A DNA stretch of 64,000 nt from Brevibacillus brevis (GCF_031583145.1 NZ_CP134050.1:2617501-2681500), one strand, 5' to 3'. Positions 26,162 through 35,137 are shown, counted from the stretch's first letter. The notes: generated from the letters alone by a model not told the origin. Made by a program: numbers and translations.

Positions 26162-27675
26162 ACGGAATGCTTCTGCAAAAACTGAAAGACCATTTCGGGC
26201 ATGATTCCTTTCGGCCGGGTCAGGAAGAAGTCATCCGTCGTGTGCTGAACGGCCGCAATGTCCTTGCCCTGCTGGCGACGGGAGGAGGAAAGTCGGTTAC
26301 GTACCAGCTCCCCGCTCTGCTTCTGCCGGGTATCACTGTGGTAGTTTCCCCGTTGATTTCGCTGATGATCGATCAGGTGCAGCAGCTGAGAGCGAAGAGG
26401 AAAATCGCAGCGGCGTACATCAACAGTACACAGGACCAGGGAGAAGCGCGGGAGATCATGCAAGGTCTGGCGAGCAGAAAGTACAAGCTGCTGTACATCT
26501 CGCCGGAAAAGCTGCAGCAGCCTTACATTCAGTCGGCATTGCGGCGGGTGGGAGTATCTCTTGTTGCAGTCGACGAGGCTCACTGCATTTCTCAGTGGGG
26601 CCATGATTTTCGGACAGACTACCTGAGGCTGCCTGACGCGATTCGCCAGCTGGGAAACCCGCCGGTTATAGCGGTTACCGCTACTGCCACTTCCGATGTT
26701 CGCGACGAAATTCGCGAGCTGCTGCATATCGAATTGGACGATGTCATTGTTCAACCGGTCAACCGGGCGAATATTGCCCTCGATCTACTTTCGGTACAAG
26801 ACGAAGTAGAGCGCCGCGAGCAGGTCATCGGGCTGATCGACGAACTGAAAGGTCCCGGTATTGTTTACTGCAGTACGCGAAGCGCGGTCGAAGCACTCGT
26901 CGCTACCTATCAGCTGTCGGGCAAAAAAAGGGTGCACGGCTATCACGGCGGGATGGACAGCATGGAGCGGATGTTGATCCAGACGCAATATTTGTCCGGG
27001 GAGCTCGATGTCATCATCGCTACGAACGCCTTTGGCATGGGCATCGACAAGCCTGACATTCGCTATGTCATCCACTATCAGATGCCGGCCAGCCTGGAGG
27101 CATACGCGCAAGAAATAGGCCGCGTGGGGCGTGACGGAGAGCCAGGGTACGCCGTCTTGTTTTACGTAGAGGACGATTGGCTGATTCATCAGCACATGGT
27201 CGAAAAGGAATACCCGACACAGGCCCAGGTCGCCAGGTTCTGTCAATGGTTTGCTGCCGGCCATCCTGTGAACGCAGAAGCCTGCGCTGCTCTTGAAATG
27301 TCGGAAGAAATGGTCCAGATGCTGACGTTTTATGCCCAGGACGCGAGCGGGCGATCAGAAGTCGCGGCTGCGATCGACAGGACCATGGAAACTCCACGGC
27401 AAATTTGGCTGGAGATGGACAGGCGGAAGCGTTTGAAGATGCAAAAGCTGCATGCAATGCGCTTATATATAGAGGAATCGGCTGAATGCCTGCGCAAAAA
27501 ATTGAATCGCTACTTCTCCGAGGAGGAGAGGCGCTTTTCCCTTCATTGCTGCTCCCGCTGCGGACTGGACAAGCAGGCTTATCGTGGTGATCGGAACACC
27601 GGGGCTGGAAACAAGGACGAGAACGTTTGGAATTTGCGGCAGGCGTTGGAGAACCTTTTGCCGAAAAAGGAATAG
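26158..27675 (+). CDS. recQ: RecQ-family ATP-dependent DNA helicase (RecS type)
   Basis: A 505-residue 3'-5' helicase. Motifs in order: FRPGQEEVI (motif 0), ATGGGKSVTYQLP (Walker A), VVSPLISLM (Ia), VDEAHCISQWGHDF (DEAH and aromatic loop), AVTATAT (III), and QEIGRVGRDG (VI). The C-terminal part has a short cysteine cluster (HCCSRCG) but lacks a full RQC and HRDC region, which matches the shorter RecS paralog of B. subtilis. It unwinds recombination and fork intermediates. The ATG overlaps the ypbB stop. Confidence 0.93.
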   Translation: MNGMLLQKLKDHFGHDSFRPGQEEVIRRVLNGRNVLALLATGGGKSVTYQLPALLLPGITVVVSPLISLMIDQVQQLRAKRKIAAAYINSTQDQGEAREIMQGLASRKYKLLYISPEKLQQPYIQSALRRVGVSLVAVDEAHCISQWGHDFRTDYLRLPDAIRQLGNPPVIAVTATATSDVRDEIRELLHIELDDVIVQPVNRANIALDLLSVQDEVERREQVIGLIDELKGPGIVYCSTRSAVEALVATYQLSGKKRVHGYHGGMDSMERMLIQTQYLSGELDVIIATNAFGMGIDKPDIRYVIHYQMPASLEAYAQEIGRVGRDGEPGYAVLFYVEDDWLIHQHMVEKEYPTQAQVARFCQWFAAGHPVNAEACAALEMSEEMVQMLTFYAQDASGRSEVAAAIDRTMETPRQIWLEMDRRKRLKMQKLHAMRLYIEESAECLRKKLNRYFSEEERRFSLHCCSRCGLDKQAYRGDRNTGAGNKDENVWNLRQALENLLPKKE

Positions 27676-27709
27676 GGGGAAAATCACAGGGAGGGACAGT
27701 GGGCAAGAG

Positions 27710-28270
27710 ATGGATGAAGCTAATTTGCGGTTAAATCTCTGGCTGACACAAGTAGTGGTTCTGGCAATCGCTGCGGTCGGCAGCTTTCTCGTCCATGGGA
27801 TAGGCGGAACGGCAGGACTTTTTGATATGCCAAAGTGGACAGGCATGACACTGGCGATGGGCTTCGCGCTGTCGATTGTAGTGGCGAGCATCGCTATGGA
27901 CCGCTTTCTGCCGCCACATTGGCAAGACGATGGCAATGTGAACGAGCTGGTATTTGGAAGCATGTCGCCGCTCATGACCGTACTGGTCTGCATTTCGGTC
28001 GGGGTGGGAGAAGAGTGGCTGTTTCGCGGCGTCGTCCAGCATTTTGCCGGGAATTTGGGGACGAGCGTCATATTTACGGTCATCCATATCCGATATTTGA
28101 AGAAGCCGCTGCTTTTTCTCAGTGTTTTTACCACCAGCATGCTGCTGGGACTTTTGTATGAATGGGAAGGCACTTTGTGGCCGTCGATCACCGCCCATAT
28201 CGCGATTGATCTGTTGCTGGCCTTTTACTTGCAGTACACATTGAAAAAGGGGAAGGGGGAGAAAGAGTGA
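27710..28270 (+). CDS. ypbD: CPBP-family intramembrane protease (YpbD-like)
   Basis: A 186-residue protein with about five membrane helices and the three CPBP/Rce1 motifs: EEWLFRG with the catalytic glutamates, FTVIHIRY with a histidine, and HIAIDL. Such proteins are thought to be membrane proteases; the substrate here is unknown. The ribosome site is not ideal for the ATG at 27710, about 15 bases after GGAGG. It is followed by a GTGA overlap with the next gene, as in the ypbD-ypbE pair of B. subtilis. Confidence 0.85.
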   Translation: MDEANLRLNLWLTQVVVLAIAAVGSFLVHGIGGTAGLFDMPKWTGMTLAMGFALSIVVASIAMDRFLPPHWQDDGNVNELVFGSMSPLMTVLVCISVGVGEEWLFRGVVQHFAGNLGTSVIFTVIHIRYLKKPLLFLSVFTTSMLLGLLYEWEGTLWPSITAHIAIDLLLAFYLQYTLKKGKGEKE

Positions 28271-28944
28271 GCTTGGAACAAACCGGGCTGCCGCCTAGGC
28301 GCCATCGCAGGAATCGCCCAGCGGGGCCATTTTCGTTCAAAAGGATTATTCAATCGGGACTGGTTGTGTTTGGTGCGCTGTTTTTCGGCGTAATCGGAAT
28401 CGAACTGTACCAGGCGAAGGTCAGTAAACCGCCGGCTGCAGAAGGCGGGCCCGTGGTAACGACAGAACCGGCAGGCACCGGGGATGATCAGGACAAACAG
28501 TCAGCAGCTGGTGCGGTCGAACCGAATGCTTCGTCAGCTCCGGTCACGGTGGCTTCGTCCGCCACTCAGGGGCAGCCAACACCAACTCTGCCTTCCCGGG
28601 ATGGCCATTCATCCGCGCCGCCTGCTTCCACCCAAGAAATGGGGCAAACGGCAGGCACTGTTTCATCCTTCGGCCGAACTGAGGAAAAGGGCGCAAAGGC
28701 AAGCCAAGGAACTGGAGATAATCCGGGACCGGCGTCGAACAGTCCGAAGCCGGTGACAAGCAGCACCGCACAGAAGCCGAAAGCCGTCAAACATGTGGTA
28801 CAAAAGGGCGAGACGCTCTACATGCTTTCGCGCAAATATTACGGCAACAACTCGAACGTGGCCCGCATCGCTTCCTACAACGGCCTGTCGGTGGAAGCGC
28901 AGCTGACAGCCGGAAAAGTGATCCTGGTCCCGCTTTCCCCGTAA
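28267..28944 (+). CDS. ypbE: Membrane-anchored LysM protein (YpbE-like)
   Basis: A 225-residue protein with a basic N-terminus, one membrane helix (about residues 32-52), a low-complexity Ala/Pro/Ser/Thr/Gly linker (about 55-175) and a C-terminal LysM domain (about 178-223, HVVQKGETLYMLSRKYYG) that binds peptidoglycan. It is therefore cell-surface facing. The start is GTG at 28267, overlapping the stop of the CPBP gene. No catalytic domain is present. Confidence 0.88.
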   Translation: MSLEQTGLPPRRHRRNRPAGPFSFKRIIQSGLVVFGALFFGVIGIELYQAKVSKPPAAEGGPVVTTEPAGTGDDQDKQSAAGAVEPNASSAPVTVASSATQGQPTPTLPSRDGHSSAPPASTQEMGQTAGTVSSFGRTEEKGAKASQGTGDNPGPASNSPKPVTSSTAQKPKAVKHVVQKGETLYMLSRKYYGNNSNVARIASYNGLSVEAQLTAGKVILVPLSP

Positions 28945-28978
28945 TGGTATTTTGCTTCCCGGGTTATGCTAGGGGGAA

Positions 28979-29861
28979 ATGCGAAATGACGGGTGGCGAT
29001 TGCCGGTGATATACGATACCATCATCGTTGGCGGAGGAATCGGCGGGTTGCAGACTGCCATTCAATTGGCGAGGAGCTTGCGCCGTGTCGCGGTCGTAGA
29101 CATTCCGGGCGGGAGGTCTATGATCGCGAAAGGCTACCGCAACCTTTTGGGATTTCCAGAAGGAATCAGCGGAGAAAGCCTGCGCCAACTCGGCAGGGAG
29201 CAGGCGGCCAAGTACGGAGCCGTCTTTGTCGAAGAGGAAGTGATCTCTCTGCGAAGCGAAGGAGATCGAGGCTTTTTCATCTATACCAAAAGCGCGTCCT
29301 CTCCTTTGCATGCACGGACGCTGGTCATGGCGACCGGAATACGCGATCCTTTCCCTGACCTACCGGGAATCCATGAATGTCTGGGTGTGTCCGTCTTCTT
29401 GTGCCCGGATTGCGACGGTTATGAGACGGTCGGGCAGAAGGTGGCGGTAATCGGGGCATTGCCGCAAGCGATTGGCATGGCGGACGAGCTTGCCCACTAT
29501 ACGACAGACATCGTCGTGGTGAATCATGAGAAAAGTCCCGTGGAAGACGATTGGAGGCAAGAGCTGCAAGAAAAAGCGTTTCCGTTCGGGACATCAGTTG
29601 GAGGTCACGAGGGCATTCCTTGCCATTCCCGGGGCTAAGGTGCAAACTGGTCTCCTGCAGGGCTTTTCGGTTCGGCTCAATCCAAAGGGACACGTCTTGA
29701 CGAACCCGCGAACGAAAGAAACCGACCATCCAAATGTTTGGGCTGTTGGGGATATTGGAGAGCATTCGCAACAAGTTGCTGTGGCGATGGGGGACGGTGC
29801 GCTGGCCGCTATCTGGATTCAAAAGCGGTTGCGCGAACTGGATGCAAAAAAACGCCGATGA
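28979..29861 (+). pseudogene. Thioredoxin-reductase-like flavoprotein gene, frameshifted
   Basis: Two overlapping frames encode one protein. The first (28979-29638) has the FAD fold IIVGGGIGGLQTA, the motif VMATGIRD, and the redox pair CPDC in FLCPDCDGYE followed by a second dinucleotide fold VAVIGALPQAIG. It stops soon after a short stretch that does not look like family sequence. The second frame (through 29861) resumes with FLAIPGAKVQTGL and the FAD-binding end NVWAVGDIGEHSQQVAVAMGDGA. The shift falls between about 29570 and 29625. Joined, the product would be about 290 residues, the normal size. It is either a recent pseudogene or a sequencing error. The CPDC pair separates it from YpdA-type bacillithiol disulfide reductases. 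Confidence 0.8.
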
Positions 29862-29873
29862 CCGGCGTTTTTT
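29846..29873 (+). terminator. Terminator after the flavoprotein gene
   Basis: An 11-bp stem with CGCCG/CGGCG core (29853-29857 with 29863-29867), flanked by A and T runs, overlapping the end of the coding frame. Confidence 0.8.
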
Positions 29874-29970
29874 GTTTGCCGGGTGATCTTCGCGCCTGCC
29901 GCTGAGGAACCCGAACTAGCAAAGGTCAATACTATGGGAAGAAAAGGGCTGCAAATAGGAGGAACCTCGC

Positions 29971-30381
29971 GTGGTGGCCATCATGGGGAGAAGCTTGCTG
30001 GTAGGGGTCCTTGCCTGGATCTTGGGAAATGGGGCACTGCGTGCATTTCCATCAGGACACCACCAGCTTACCCACATCGGCGACTGGCTTTCGCTTCTTC
30101 TGTTTTCGCCGGTTGAACTATTGCTATCCGCTTTTTTGTTTGCGCTCGCTTCGTTTCTCTTGTTCGGCTTGCTGCATTTTCACGTACAGCAGTACATTTT
30201 CCTGCGAAATGCAGGCGGAGCGCTCGTTTGGATGCACCTGACGTTGTGCCTGTTCACGTTTTTTCTGCTCGTCATACAGTTCGCCAAAATGCCTGTCGCC
30301 ACCACCTTCACTGCTGTGCTTGCCGTCATGTACGAAATGACGAGGGGAGACCTGCTTTTCCTGGGAAAGCGCAGGAATTGA
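29971..30381 (+). CDS. Small integral membrane protein of unknown function
   Basis: A 136-residue protein with about four hydrophobic helices and a basic end (LFLGKRRN). The start is GTG at 29971 after ATAGGAGG; an ATG four codons on is an alternative. I recognise no family or catalytic motif. It stands alone between a terminator and the MecA-family gene. Confidence 0.65.
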   Translation: MVAIMGRSLLVGVLAWILGNGALRAFPSGHHQLTHIGDWLSLLLFSPVELLLSAFLFALASFLLFGLLHFHVQQYIFLRNAGGALVWMHLTLCLFTFFLLVIQFAKMPVATTFTAVLAVMYEMTRGDLLFLGKRRN

Positions 30382-30623
30382 CAGGCGGTGCCAATCTTCT
30401 CCCATCGGATTCGACAGCGACCGCGAATGTGCGCGAACGACACGCCCGTCACCCCCGTGGCTATGTTCTGGATAACAAATGTGATATGATAGGACTACCT
30501 CGGATTTTCCCAAACGCTAAAAATGGTTGAATGAAGAGCGGGTATTCGTCGGAAAATGCGGAGAACTCTTACAGGCTTACCATCATATTTTGTAGTACGA
30601 CTGGATGGCGAGGAGGGACAGTC

Positions 30624-31226
30624 ATGCGTGTTGAACGCCTTGGTCAAGATAAAATACGAATCTTTTTAACGTTTGACGACCTGTCAGAGCGCGGGATAGA
30701 GAAAGAAGACATGTGGCGTGACATTCCTAAAGTACATGAACTGTTCAACGACATGATGGAGCAGGCGTATCATGAATTGGGTTTTGAAGTGTCAGGGCCT
30801 GTTGCCGTTGAAGTGTTCGCCTTGCCAGCTCAGGGGATGGTCGTAATCGTGACACGGGGCAAGACCGGCTCGAAGGAAGGAAAAGAAGAAGAGGAATTCG
30901 ACGACGAAGACGTGTATGAGCTTGAGGTGACGTTGGAGGAAAGCGACCTCATCATCTACGCCTTCCGAGATTTTGAGCATATGGTCGAAGCCGCTCATCG
31001 CATAAACGCTCTTTTGACAAATGGTGGTTCCGCTTATTTCTACCAGGGCAAATATCATTTGGTGCTGGAAGAGGTGGAACTGGATCAGGAGCGCTACCAC
31101 AAGCTGATTGCGATTCTCTCTGAGTACGGGGAAGCGACGCCGACAACCATTTACGTGCTGGAGGAATACGGAAAAGTTGTCGTGGCAGATGATGCAGTCA
31201 AGGAAATATGCAGGCATTTCACATGA
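30624..31226 (+). CDS. MecA-family ClpC adaptor (MecB/YpbH-like)
   Basis: A 200-residue adaptor that delivers substrates to ClpCP protease. The N-terminal substrate-binding domain (MRVERLGQDKIRIFLTFDDLSERGI) and the C-terminal ClpC-binding domain (about residues 105-198) are joined by an acidic linker rich in E and D (about 80-100). The start ATG at 30624 follows GAGGAGGG. Its place upstream of glutamate dehydrogenase matches B. subtilis ypbH, but MecA itself would look similar, so I leave the symbol open. Confidence 0.9.
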   Translation: MRVERLGQDKIRIFLTFDDLSERGIEKEDMWRDIPKVHELFNDMMEQAYHELGFEVSGPVAVEVFALPAQGMVVIVTRGKTGSKEGKEEEEFDDEDVYELEVTLEESDLIIYAFRDFEHMVEAAHRINALLTNGGSAYFYQGKYHLVLEEVELDQERYHKLIAILSEYGEATPTTIYVLEEYGKVVVADDAVKEICRHFT

Positions 31227-31254
31227 TCGCTTGAAAGCCTGGGAAGATAAAAAC

Positions 31255-31283
31255 AGCACCTAGTCAACCGCTAGGTGCTTTTG
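31255..31283 (+). terminator. Terminator of the MecA-family gene
   Basis: A perfect 9-bp stem (31255-31263 with 31271-31279), 7-nt loop, followed by a T-rich tract. Confidence 0.85.
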
Positions 31284-31814
31284 CTGTTTTCAGGGGTCGT
31301 TTTTTGACTTTTTGGTCTCTTTTTGGTCTTGAAATTTTGGCAAAAGAAAGGGAAGTTTCCGATTTTTCGCGTTACTGCCAACGCTTTGCCCGCAGAGGCG
31401 CTGGTCAGAGTGTTGGGGGTTTGTGGAAAAGGTGTTGCCGGTCTGGAAGAAAAACGTTTGCGAATGCCCCGTCTGAAGCAAAAAATACGCATTCTCCGAA
31501 AAAAATTGTCCATGAATAAACTTCCATCATTTCACCATGTTACGGCGGAACGGTTTCACTCAACTGGTAATGAAACGGCCCCATTTGGGGAGCCTACACA
31601 TATGGACGTTATCGCATTTTCGTGCTTGTACAGTCAATTCAGACTACTCATATCAACGTTTTTGGCTGCTGGAAATCCTTTGAATGAATATGCGCATGAA
31701 ACGAAGAAAACGCTTCCGAATTGGAAAAAAGGTTTTTTTTACGCTTCTCATCCGAAAGACAAACATGTATACTAAAGGCTGCGTTTACCGATAACATTTT
31801 TGAGGTGGTAAGTA
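31284..31814. other. AT-rich gene-free region upstream of gudB
   Basis: About 530 bases without a credible gene. It has a perfect tandem 11-bp repeat CTTTTTGGTCT (31308-31318 and 31319-31329) and a -10 element TATACT at 31768-31773, 42 bases before gudB, with only a weak -35. A 150-codon open frame here has an amino-acid make-up unlike a real protein. I see nothing else that I can assign. Confidence 0.5.
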
Positions 31815-33104
31815 ATGGGTAATCAAGACGTGGTAACCGAAAGCACCCAAGGGAATGAAAAGCAAGAAAGCATGAACTTGCTGAAATCTACTCAAGTGGT
31901 GATCAAGGAAGCACTGGAGAAACTAGGTTACCAAGAATCGATGTATGAACTCTTGAAGGAGCCGCTGCGCGTTCTGACCGTACGCATTCCCGTTCGCATG
32001 GATAACGGCGAAGTGAAAGTGTTTACGGGCTATCGTGCACAGCACAACGATGCTGTAGGTCCGACCAAGGGGGGCATTCGTTTCCACCCGGAAGTTACTG
32101 AGGATGAAGTTAAAGCACTTTCTATCTGGATGAGCCTCAAAGCAGGTATCGTCGATCTGCCATACGGTGGCGGTAAAGGCGGTATCATTTGCGACCCGCG
32201 TGAAATGTCTTTCCGTGAACTGGAGAGACTGAGCCGCGGTTACGTTCGCGCAATCAGCCAGCTTGTGGGACCGACGAAAGACATTCCGGCTCCGGACGTC
32301 TTTACGAACTCGCAAATCATGGCATGGATGATGGACGAATATAGCCGTATCCGTGAATTTGACTCCCCTGGTTTCATTACGGGCAAACCGATCGCACTGG
32401 GTGGTTCCCATGGCCGTGAAACAGCTACGGCGAAAGGTGTAACCATCTGCATCCGCGAAGCTGCCAAACGCCGCAACATCGACGTGAAGGGCGCTCGCGT
32501 AGTAATCCAAGGCTTTGGTAACGCAGGTAGCTACCTGGCGAAATTCATGCACGATGCAGGTGCGAAAGTAGTGGGAATTTCCGACGCATACGGCGCTCTG
32601 CACGATCCGAACGGTCTGGACATCGACTATCTGCTCGATCGCCGCGACTCTTTCGGAACCGTGACCAAGCTGTTCAACAACACGATCACAAACAAAGAAC
32701 TGCTCGAACTGGAATGCGATATCTTGGTGCCGGCAGCCATTGAAAACCAAATCACTGCTGCAAACGCTCACAATATCAAGGCGCAGATCGTGGTGGAAGC
32801 AGCAAACGGTCCGACCACTCTCGAAGCGACCAAAATCTTGACAGAACGCGGTATCCTGCTCGTTCCGGACGTACTGGCAAGTGCAGGCGGCGTGACTGTG
32901 TCCTACTTCGAGTGGGTGCAAAACAACCAAGGCTACTACTGGACAGAAGAAGAAGTGGAAGAAAAACTGGAACAAGTGATGGTTCGTTCTTTCGAGAACG
33001 TATACTCCCTGTCCCAAACACGCCGCGTAGACATGCGCCTTTCCGCATACATGGTGGGGGCACGCAAAATGGCAGAAGCATCCCGCTTCCGTGGCTGGGT
33101 ATAA
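31815..33104 (+). CDS. gudB: NAD-specific glutamate dehydrogenase
   Basis: A 429-residue enzyme that deaminates glutamate to 2-oxoglutarate and ammonia in the cytoplasm. It has the glutamate-site motif LPYGGGKGGI with catalytic lysine, the segment PTKDIPAPDVFTNSQIMAWM, and the dinucleotide fold VIQGFGNAGSYLA. The VKA near residue 97 (TEDEVKALSIW) occurs once, so it lacks the three-residue duplication that inactivates gudB in laboratory B. subtilis 168. GAGGTGG precedes the ATG. It lies upstream of prsW as in B. subtilis but with asparaginase inserted between. Confidence 0.95.
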   Translation: MGNQDVVTESTQGNEKQESMNLLKSTQVVIKEALEKLGYQESMYELLKEPLRVLTVRIPVRMDNGEVKVFTGYRAQHNDAVGPTKGGIRFHPEVTEDEVKALSIWMSLKAGIVDLPYGGGKGGIICDPREMSFRELERLSRGYVRAISQLVGPTKDIPAPDVFTNSQIMAWMMDEYSRIREFDSPGFITGKPIALGGSHGRETATAKGVTICIREAAKRRNIDVKGARVVIQGFGNAGSYLAKFMHDAGAKVVGISDAYGALHDPNGLDIDYLLDRRDSFGTVTKLFNNTITNKELLELECDILVPAAIENQITAANAHNIKAQIVVEAANGPTTLEATKILTERGILLVPDVLASAGGVTVSYFEWVQNNQGYYWTEEEVEEKLEQVMVRSFENVYSLSQTRRVDMRLSAYMVGARKMAEASRFRGWV

Positions 33105-33142
33105 TCGAAGTTCCGTTCTGTACTCCGCATCCCATAACCAAA

Positions 33143-33178
33143 ACCCCTCTTTGGCCAAAACCAAGGAGGGGTTTTTTT
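33143..33178. terminator. Terminator between convergent gudB and ansA
   Basis: A 14-bp stem (33141-33154 with 33161-33174, one imperfect pair) and a run of T on the plus strand; A on the left allows use on the minus strand too. Confidence 0.9.
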
Positions 33179-33190
33179 ATCATCCGCCGT

Positions 33191-34162
33191 TTACTGATCA
33201 AACAGCTTCTGCAATTGTTGAAAATCGCGGGTGTGCTGGAGGGTTACCATCAGTTTCAGCCGTGCTTTTTGTCCATTCAGGCCGTTGGAGAAGATGACGC
33301 CGAGCTCCTTCAACTGGCGTCCGCCGCCTTCGTAATCATAGACGTCCTGCACCTGTCCGTTGTAGCAGCGGGAGACGAGCACGATCGGAATGCCTTTCGC
33401 CAACACCTGTTTCAATGTAGGGAGGATGGCAGGGGGGAGGTTGCCAAGGCCGAATGCTTCAATGACCAGACCGTCGATCGGCTGCTCCAGCAAAAATTGC
33501 AGCCAGGAGGGATCCATCCCCGCTACCGCCTTGATCAGCGGCACGTTGGCATCCGCATGAGTGATGGCGTAATGCTCGCGTGTGAGGGGAGCGTGGTGAT
33601 AGTGCACATGTTTCTTGGCGATGGTGCCGATTGGACCGTATTGAGGCGATTGGAAGGTCGCCACGTTGCTCGTGTGGGTCTTGGTTACGTGGCAAGCCGC
33701 ATGAATTTCATCGTTGAAAACCACCAGCACGCCTTTGTTCACACTGTCAGGATCGGCGGCGGTCCGAACGGACGATATCAGATTGACAGGGCCGTCTGCT
33801 CCGAGCTCGTTGCTGCTTCGCATGGCTCCGGTTACGACGACGGGGATCGTCAGGGCCAAAGTCAGATCGAGGAAGTACGCGGTTTCCTCCAATGTATCCG
33901 TGCCGTGGGTGATCACGAGTCCGTCGTACGGCTGGGCGGCGAGCTCCTGTTCGATGTGCAGCCGCAGTTGGTTCATAATGGCAGGAGTCATATGCGGGCT
34001 TGGCAAATTCAGGACATTTTTCATCGTGATGTCGGCATAGCGTTCGAGGAATGGCACAATTTTGTTGACCGCTTGATCGTCCAGCGGTTTTACGCCTTCT
34101 GTGTCGTCGACAGACATGGCGATGGTGCCGCCTGTATTGAGTACCAGTATTTTTTTCAACAT
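33191..34162 (-). CDS. ansA: Type I (cytoplasmic) L-asparaginase
   Basis: A 323-residue enzyme that hydrolyses asparagine to aspartate and ammonia. It shows the two catalytic threonine motifs, NTGGTIAM near the N-terminus and HGTDTLEETA near residue 85, and no signal peptide. The ATG at 34162 follows AGGAGAG; an upstream in-frame ATG at 34192 has no ribosome site. No aspartase gene follows it, unlike ansAB of B. subtilis. It is next to glutamate dehydrogenase, so both feed on amino-acid nitrogen. Confidence 0.93.
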   Translation of the reverse strand: MLKKILVLNTGGTIAMSVDDTEGVKPLDDQAVNKIVPFLERYADITMKNVLNLPSPHMTPAIMNQLRLHIEQELAAQPYDGLVITHGTDTLEETAYFLDLTLALTIPVVVTGAMRSSNELGADGPVNLISSVRTAADPDSVNKGVLVVFNDEIHAACHVTKTHTSNVATFQSPQYGPIGTIAKKHVHYHHAPLTREHYAITHADANVPLIKAVAGMDPSWLQFLLEQPIDGLVIEAFGLGNLPPAILPTLKQVLAKGIPIVLVSRCYNGQVQDVYDYEGGGRQLKELGVIFSNGLNGQKARLKLMVTLQHTRDFQQLQKLFDQ

Positions 34163-34196
34163 GATCTCTCTCCTGTAACGGGTTTTCAGCAACCAG

Positions 34197-34216
34197 TATT
34201 CATGGTACGATGAATA
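34197..34216. promoter_or_regulatory. Palindrome between divergent ansA and prsW
   Basis: TATTCAT (34197-34203) and ATGAATA (34210-34216) form a perfect inverted repeat around a 6-base centre in the 83-base divergent spacer. It may be an operator for one or both genes. No regulator is encoded next to it. Confidence 0.4.
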
Positions 34217-34245
34217 TCAGCCTTGTGTAAAGGAGCAATACGCAG

Positions 34246-34920
34246 ATGATTGCTATGATCGGAGCGGCAGTCGCCCCCGGTATTGCCATCTTGAGCTATT
34301 TTTACCTGCGTGATAGCCTGGAACCGGAGCCGATTTCGATGGTGATCCGGTCATTTATCTTTGGGGTGCTGCTGGTGATCCCTGTCATGGTGATCCAGTA
34401 CATCATGCAGAATGAGTGGAACTGGCGGGACGGCATTGTCGCGGAAGTGTTCCAATCCGCAGTAGTAGAGGAATTTTTCAAATGGATGGTCATTTTTTTT
34501 ACAGCGTACAAACATGTAGAATTCGATGAGCCGTATGACGGGATCGTATACGCCGTGGCAGTTTCGCTCGGCTTCGCTACGTTGGAAAACCTGTTTTACT
34601 TGATTATCAATGGAATGGATATCGCCTTATGGCGGGCTCTGTTGCCGGTGTCCAGCCATGCCTTGTTCGCAGTGTGGATGGGATATTATCTGGGATTGGC
34701 GAAGTTCTCCAAGTCCGCTGTCAAAGAGCGGGTGTTTCTCTGGGTCTCAGTAGCTTTGCCAATCGGATTGCATGCGTTGTACAACGCCATCTTTTTGTCT
34801 GTCCAAAACTGGCTGGTGGTAATCGTACCGTTCATGCTCATCCTCTGGTGGCAAGGGCTGAAAAAGGTGCAGCGCGCCCACGATTTCGGTTCTAAAAAGC
34901 TCTCTTCGCGTCCACAATAG
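34246..34920 (+). CDS. prsW: PrsW-family intramembrane metalloprotease
   Basis: A 224-residue protein with about seven membrane helices. PrsW in B. subtilis makes the first cut in anti-sigma factor RsiW under envelope stress. Motifs are VVEEFFKW with the paired glutamates, ATLENLFY, and SSHALFAVWMGYYLG with a metal-site histidine, plus GLHALYN. AAGGAG precedes the ATG at 34246. No anti-sigma gene lies in the window. The same position after gudB is seen in B. subtilis (formerly ypdC). Confidence 0.92.
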   Translation: MIAMIGAAVAPGIAILSYFYLRDSLEPEPISMVIRSFIFGVLLVIPVMVIQYIMQNEWNWRDGIVAEVFQSAVVEEFFKWMVIFFTAYKHVEFDEPYDGIVYAVAVSLGFATLENLFYLIINGMDIALWRALLPVSSHALFAVWMGYYLGLAKFSKSAVKERVFLWVSVALPIGLHALYNAIFLSVQNWLVVIVPFMLILWWQGLKKVQRAHDFGSKKLSSRPQ

Positions 34921-34940
34921 ACGAGAGGAGGAGACGAAAC

Positions 34941-35099
34941 GTGCTGAAAAACCAACGTGCAAAAGTTACCATTCGCTGCAATGTCTGTGGAGAAAAATTC
35001 ACCCTGAGGGGCCGCCGCGAGCCGGGTGGACAGGTAGAAACAGGCTTCAAGCAATGCCTGTGCGACAATGACAAGCATTTCAGTGTAGACGAGACTTGA
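34941..35099 (+). CDS. Tiny zinc-ribbon-like protein, 52 residues
   Basis: Too short for usual gene calling but well supported. The start is GTG at 34941 with GAGAGGAGGAG upstream, and it begins 20 bases after prsW. The translation has two cysteine pairs, CNVCGEKF (residues 13-20) and CLCDNDKHF (41-49), plus histidine 48, suggesting one bound zinc. It is basic in the first half. No family is recognised; a nucleic-acid or protein-binding role is only a guess. A terminator follows, so prsW and this gene form a two-gene operon. Confidence 0.75.
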   Translation: MLKNQRAKVTIRCNVCGEKFTLRGRREPGGQVETGFKQCLCDNDKHFSVDET

Positions 35100-35105
35100 C
35101 AGAGA

Positions 35106-35137
35106 GGCCGATGCGTTTTTGCGCGTCGGTCTTTTTT
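35106..35137 (+). terminator. Terminator of prsW and the zinc-ribbon gene
   Basis: A 10-bp stem (35106-35115 with 35122-35131, two G-U pairs), then six T. Confidence 0.85.

Noticed and set aside
31323-31775. 150-codon open frame before gudB
   Set aside because: No ribosome site, odd composition, and it runs through the probable gudB promoter.
31923-33164. 413-codon open frame opposite gudB
   Set aside because: A mirror of strong codon bias in gudB; the translation is rich in His, Cys and Phe and lacks any domain.
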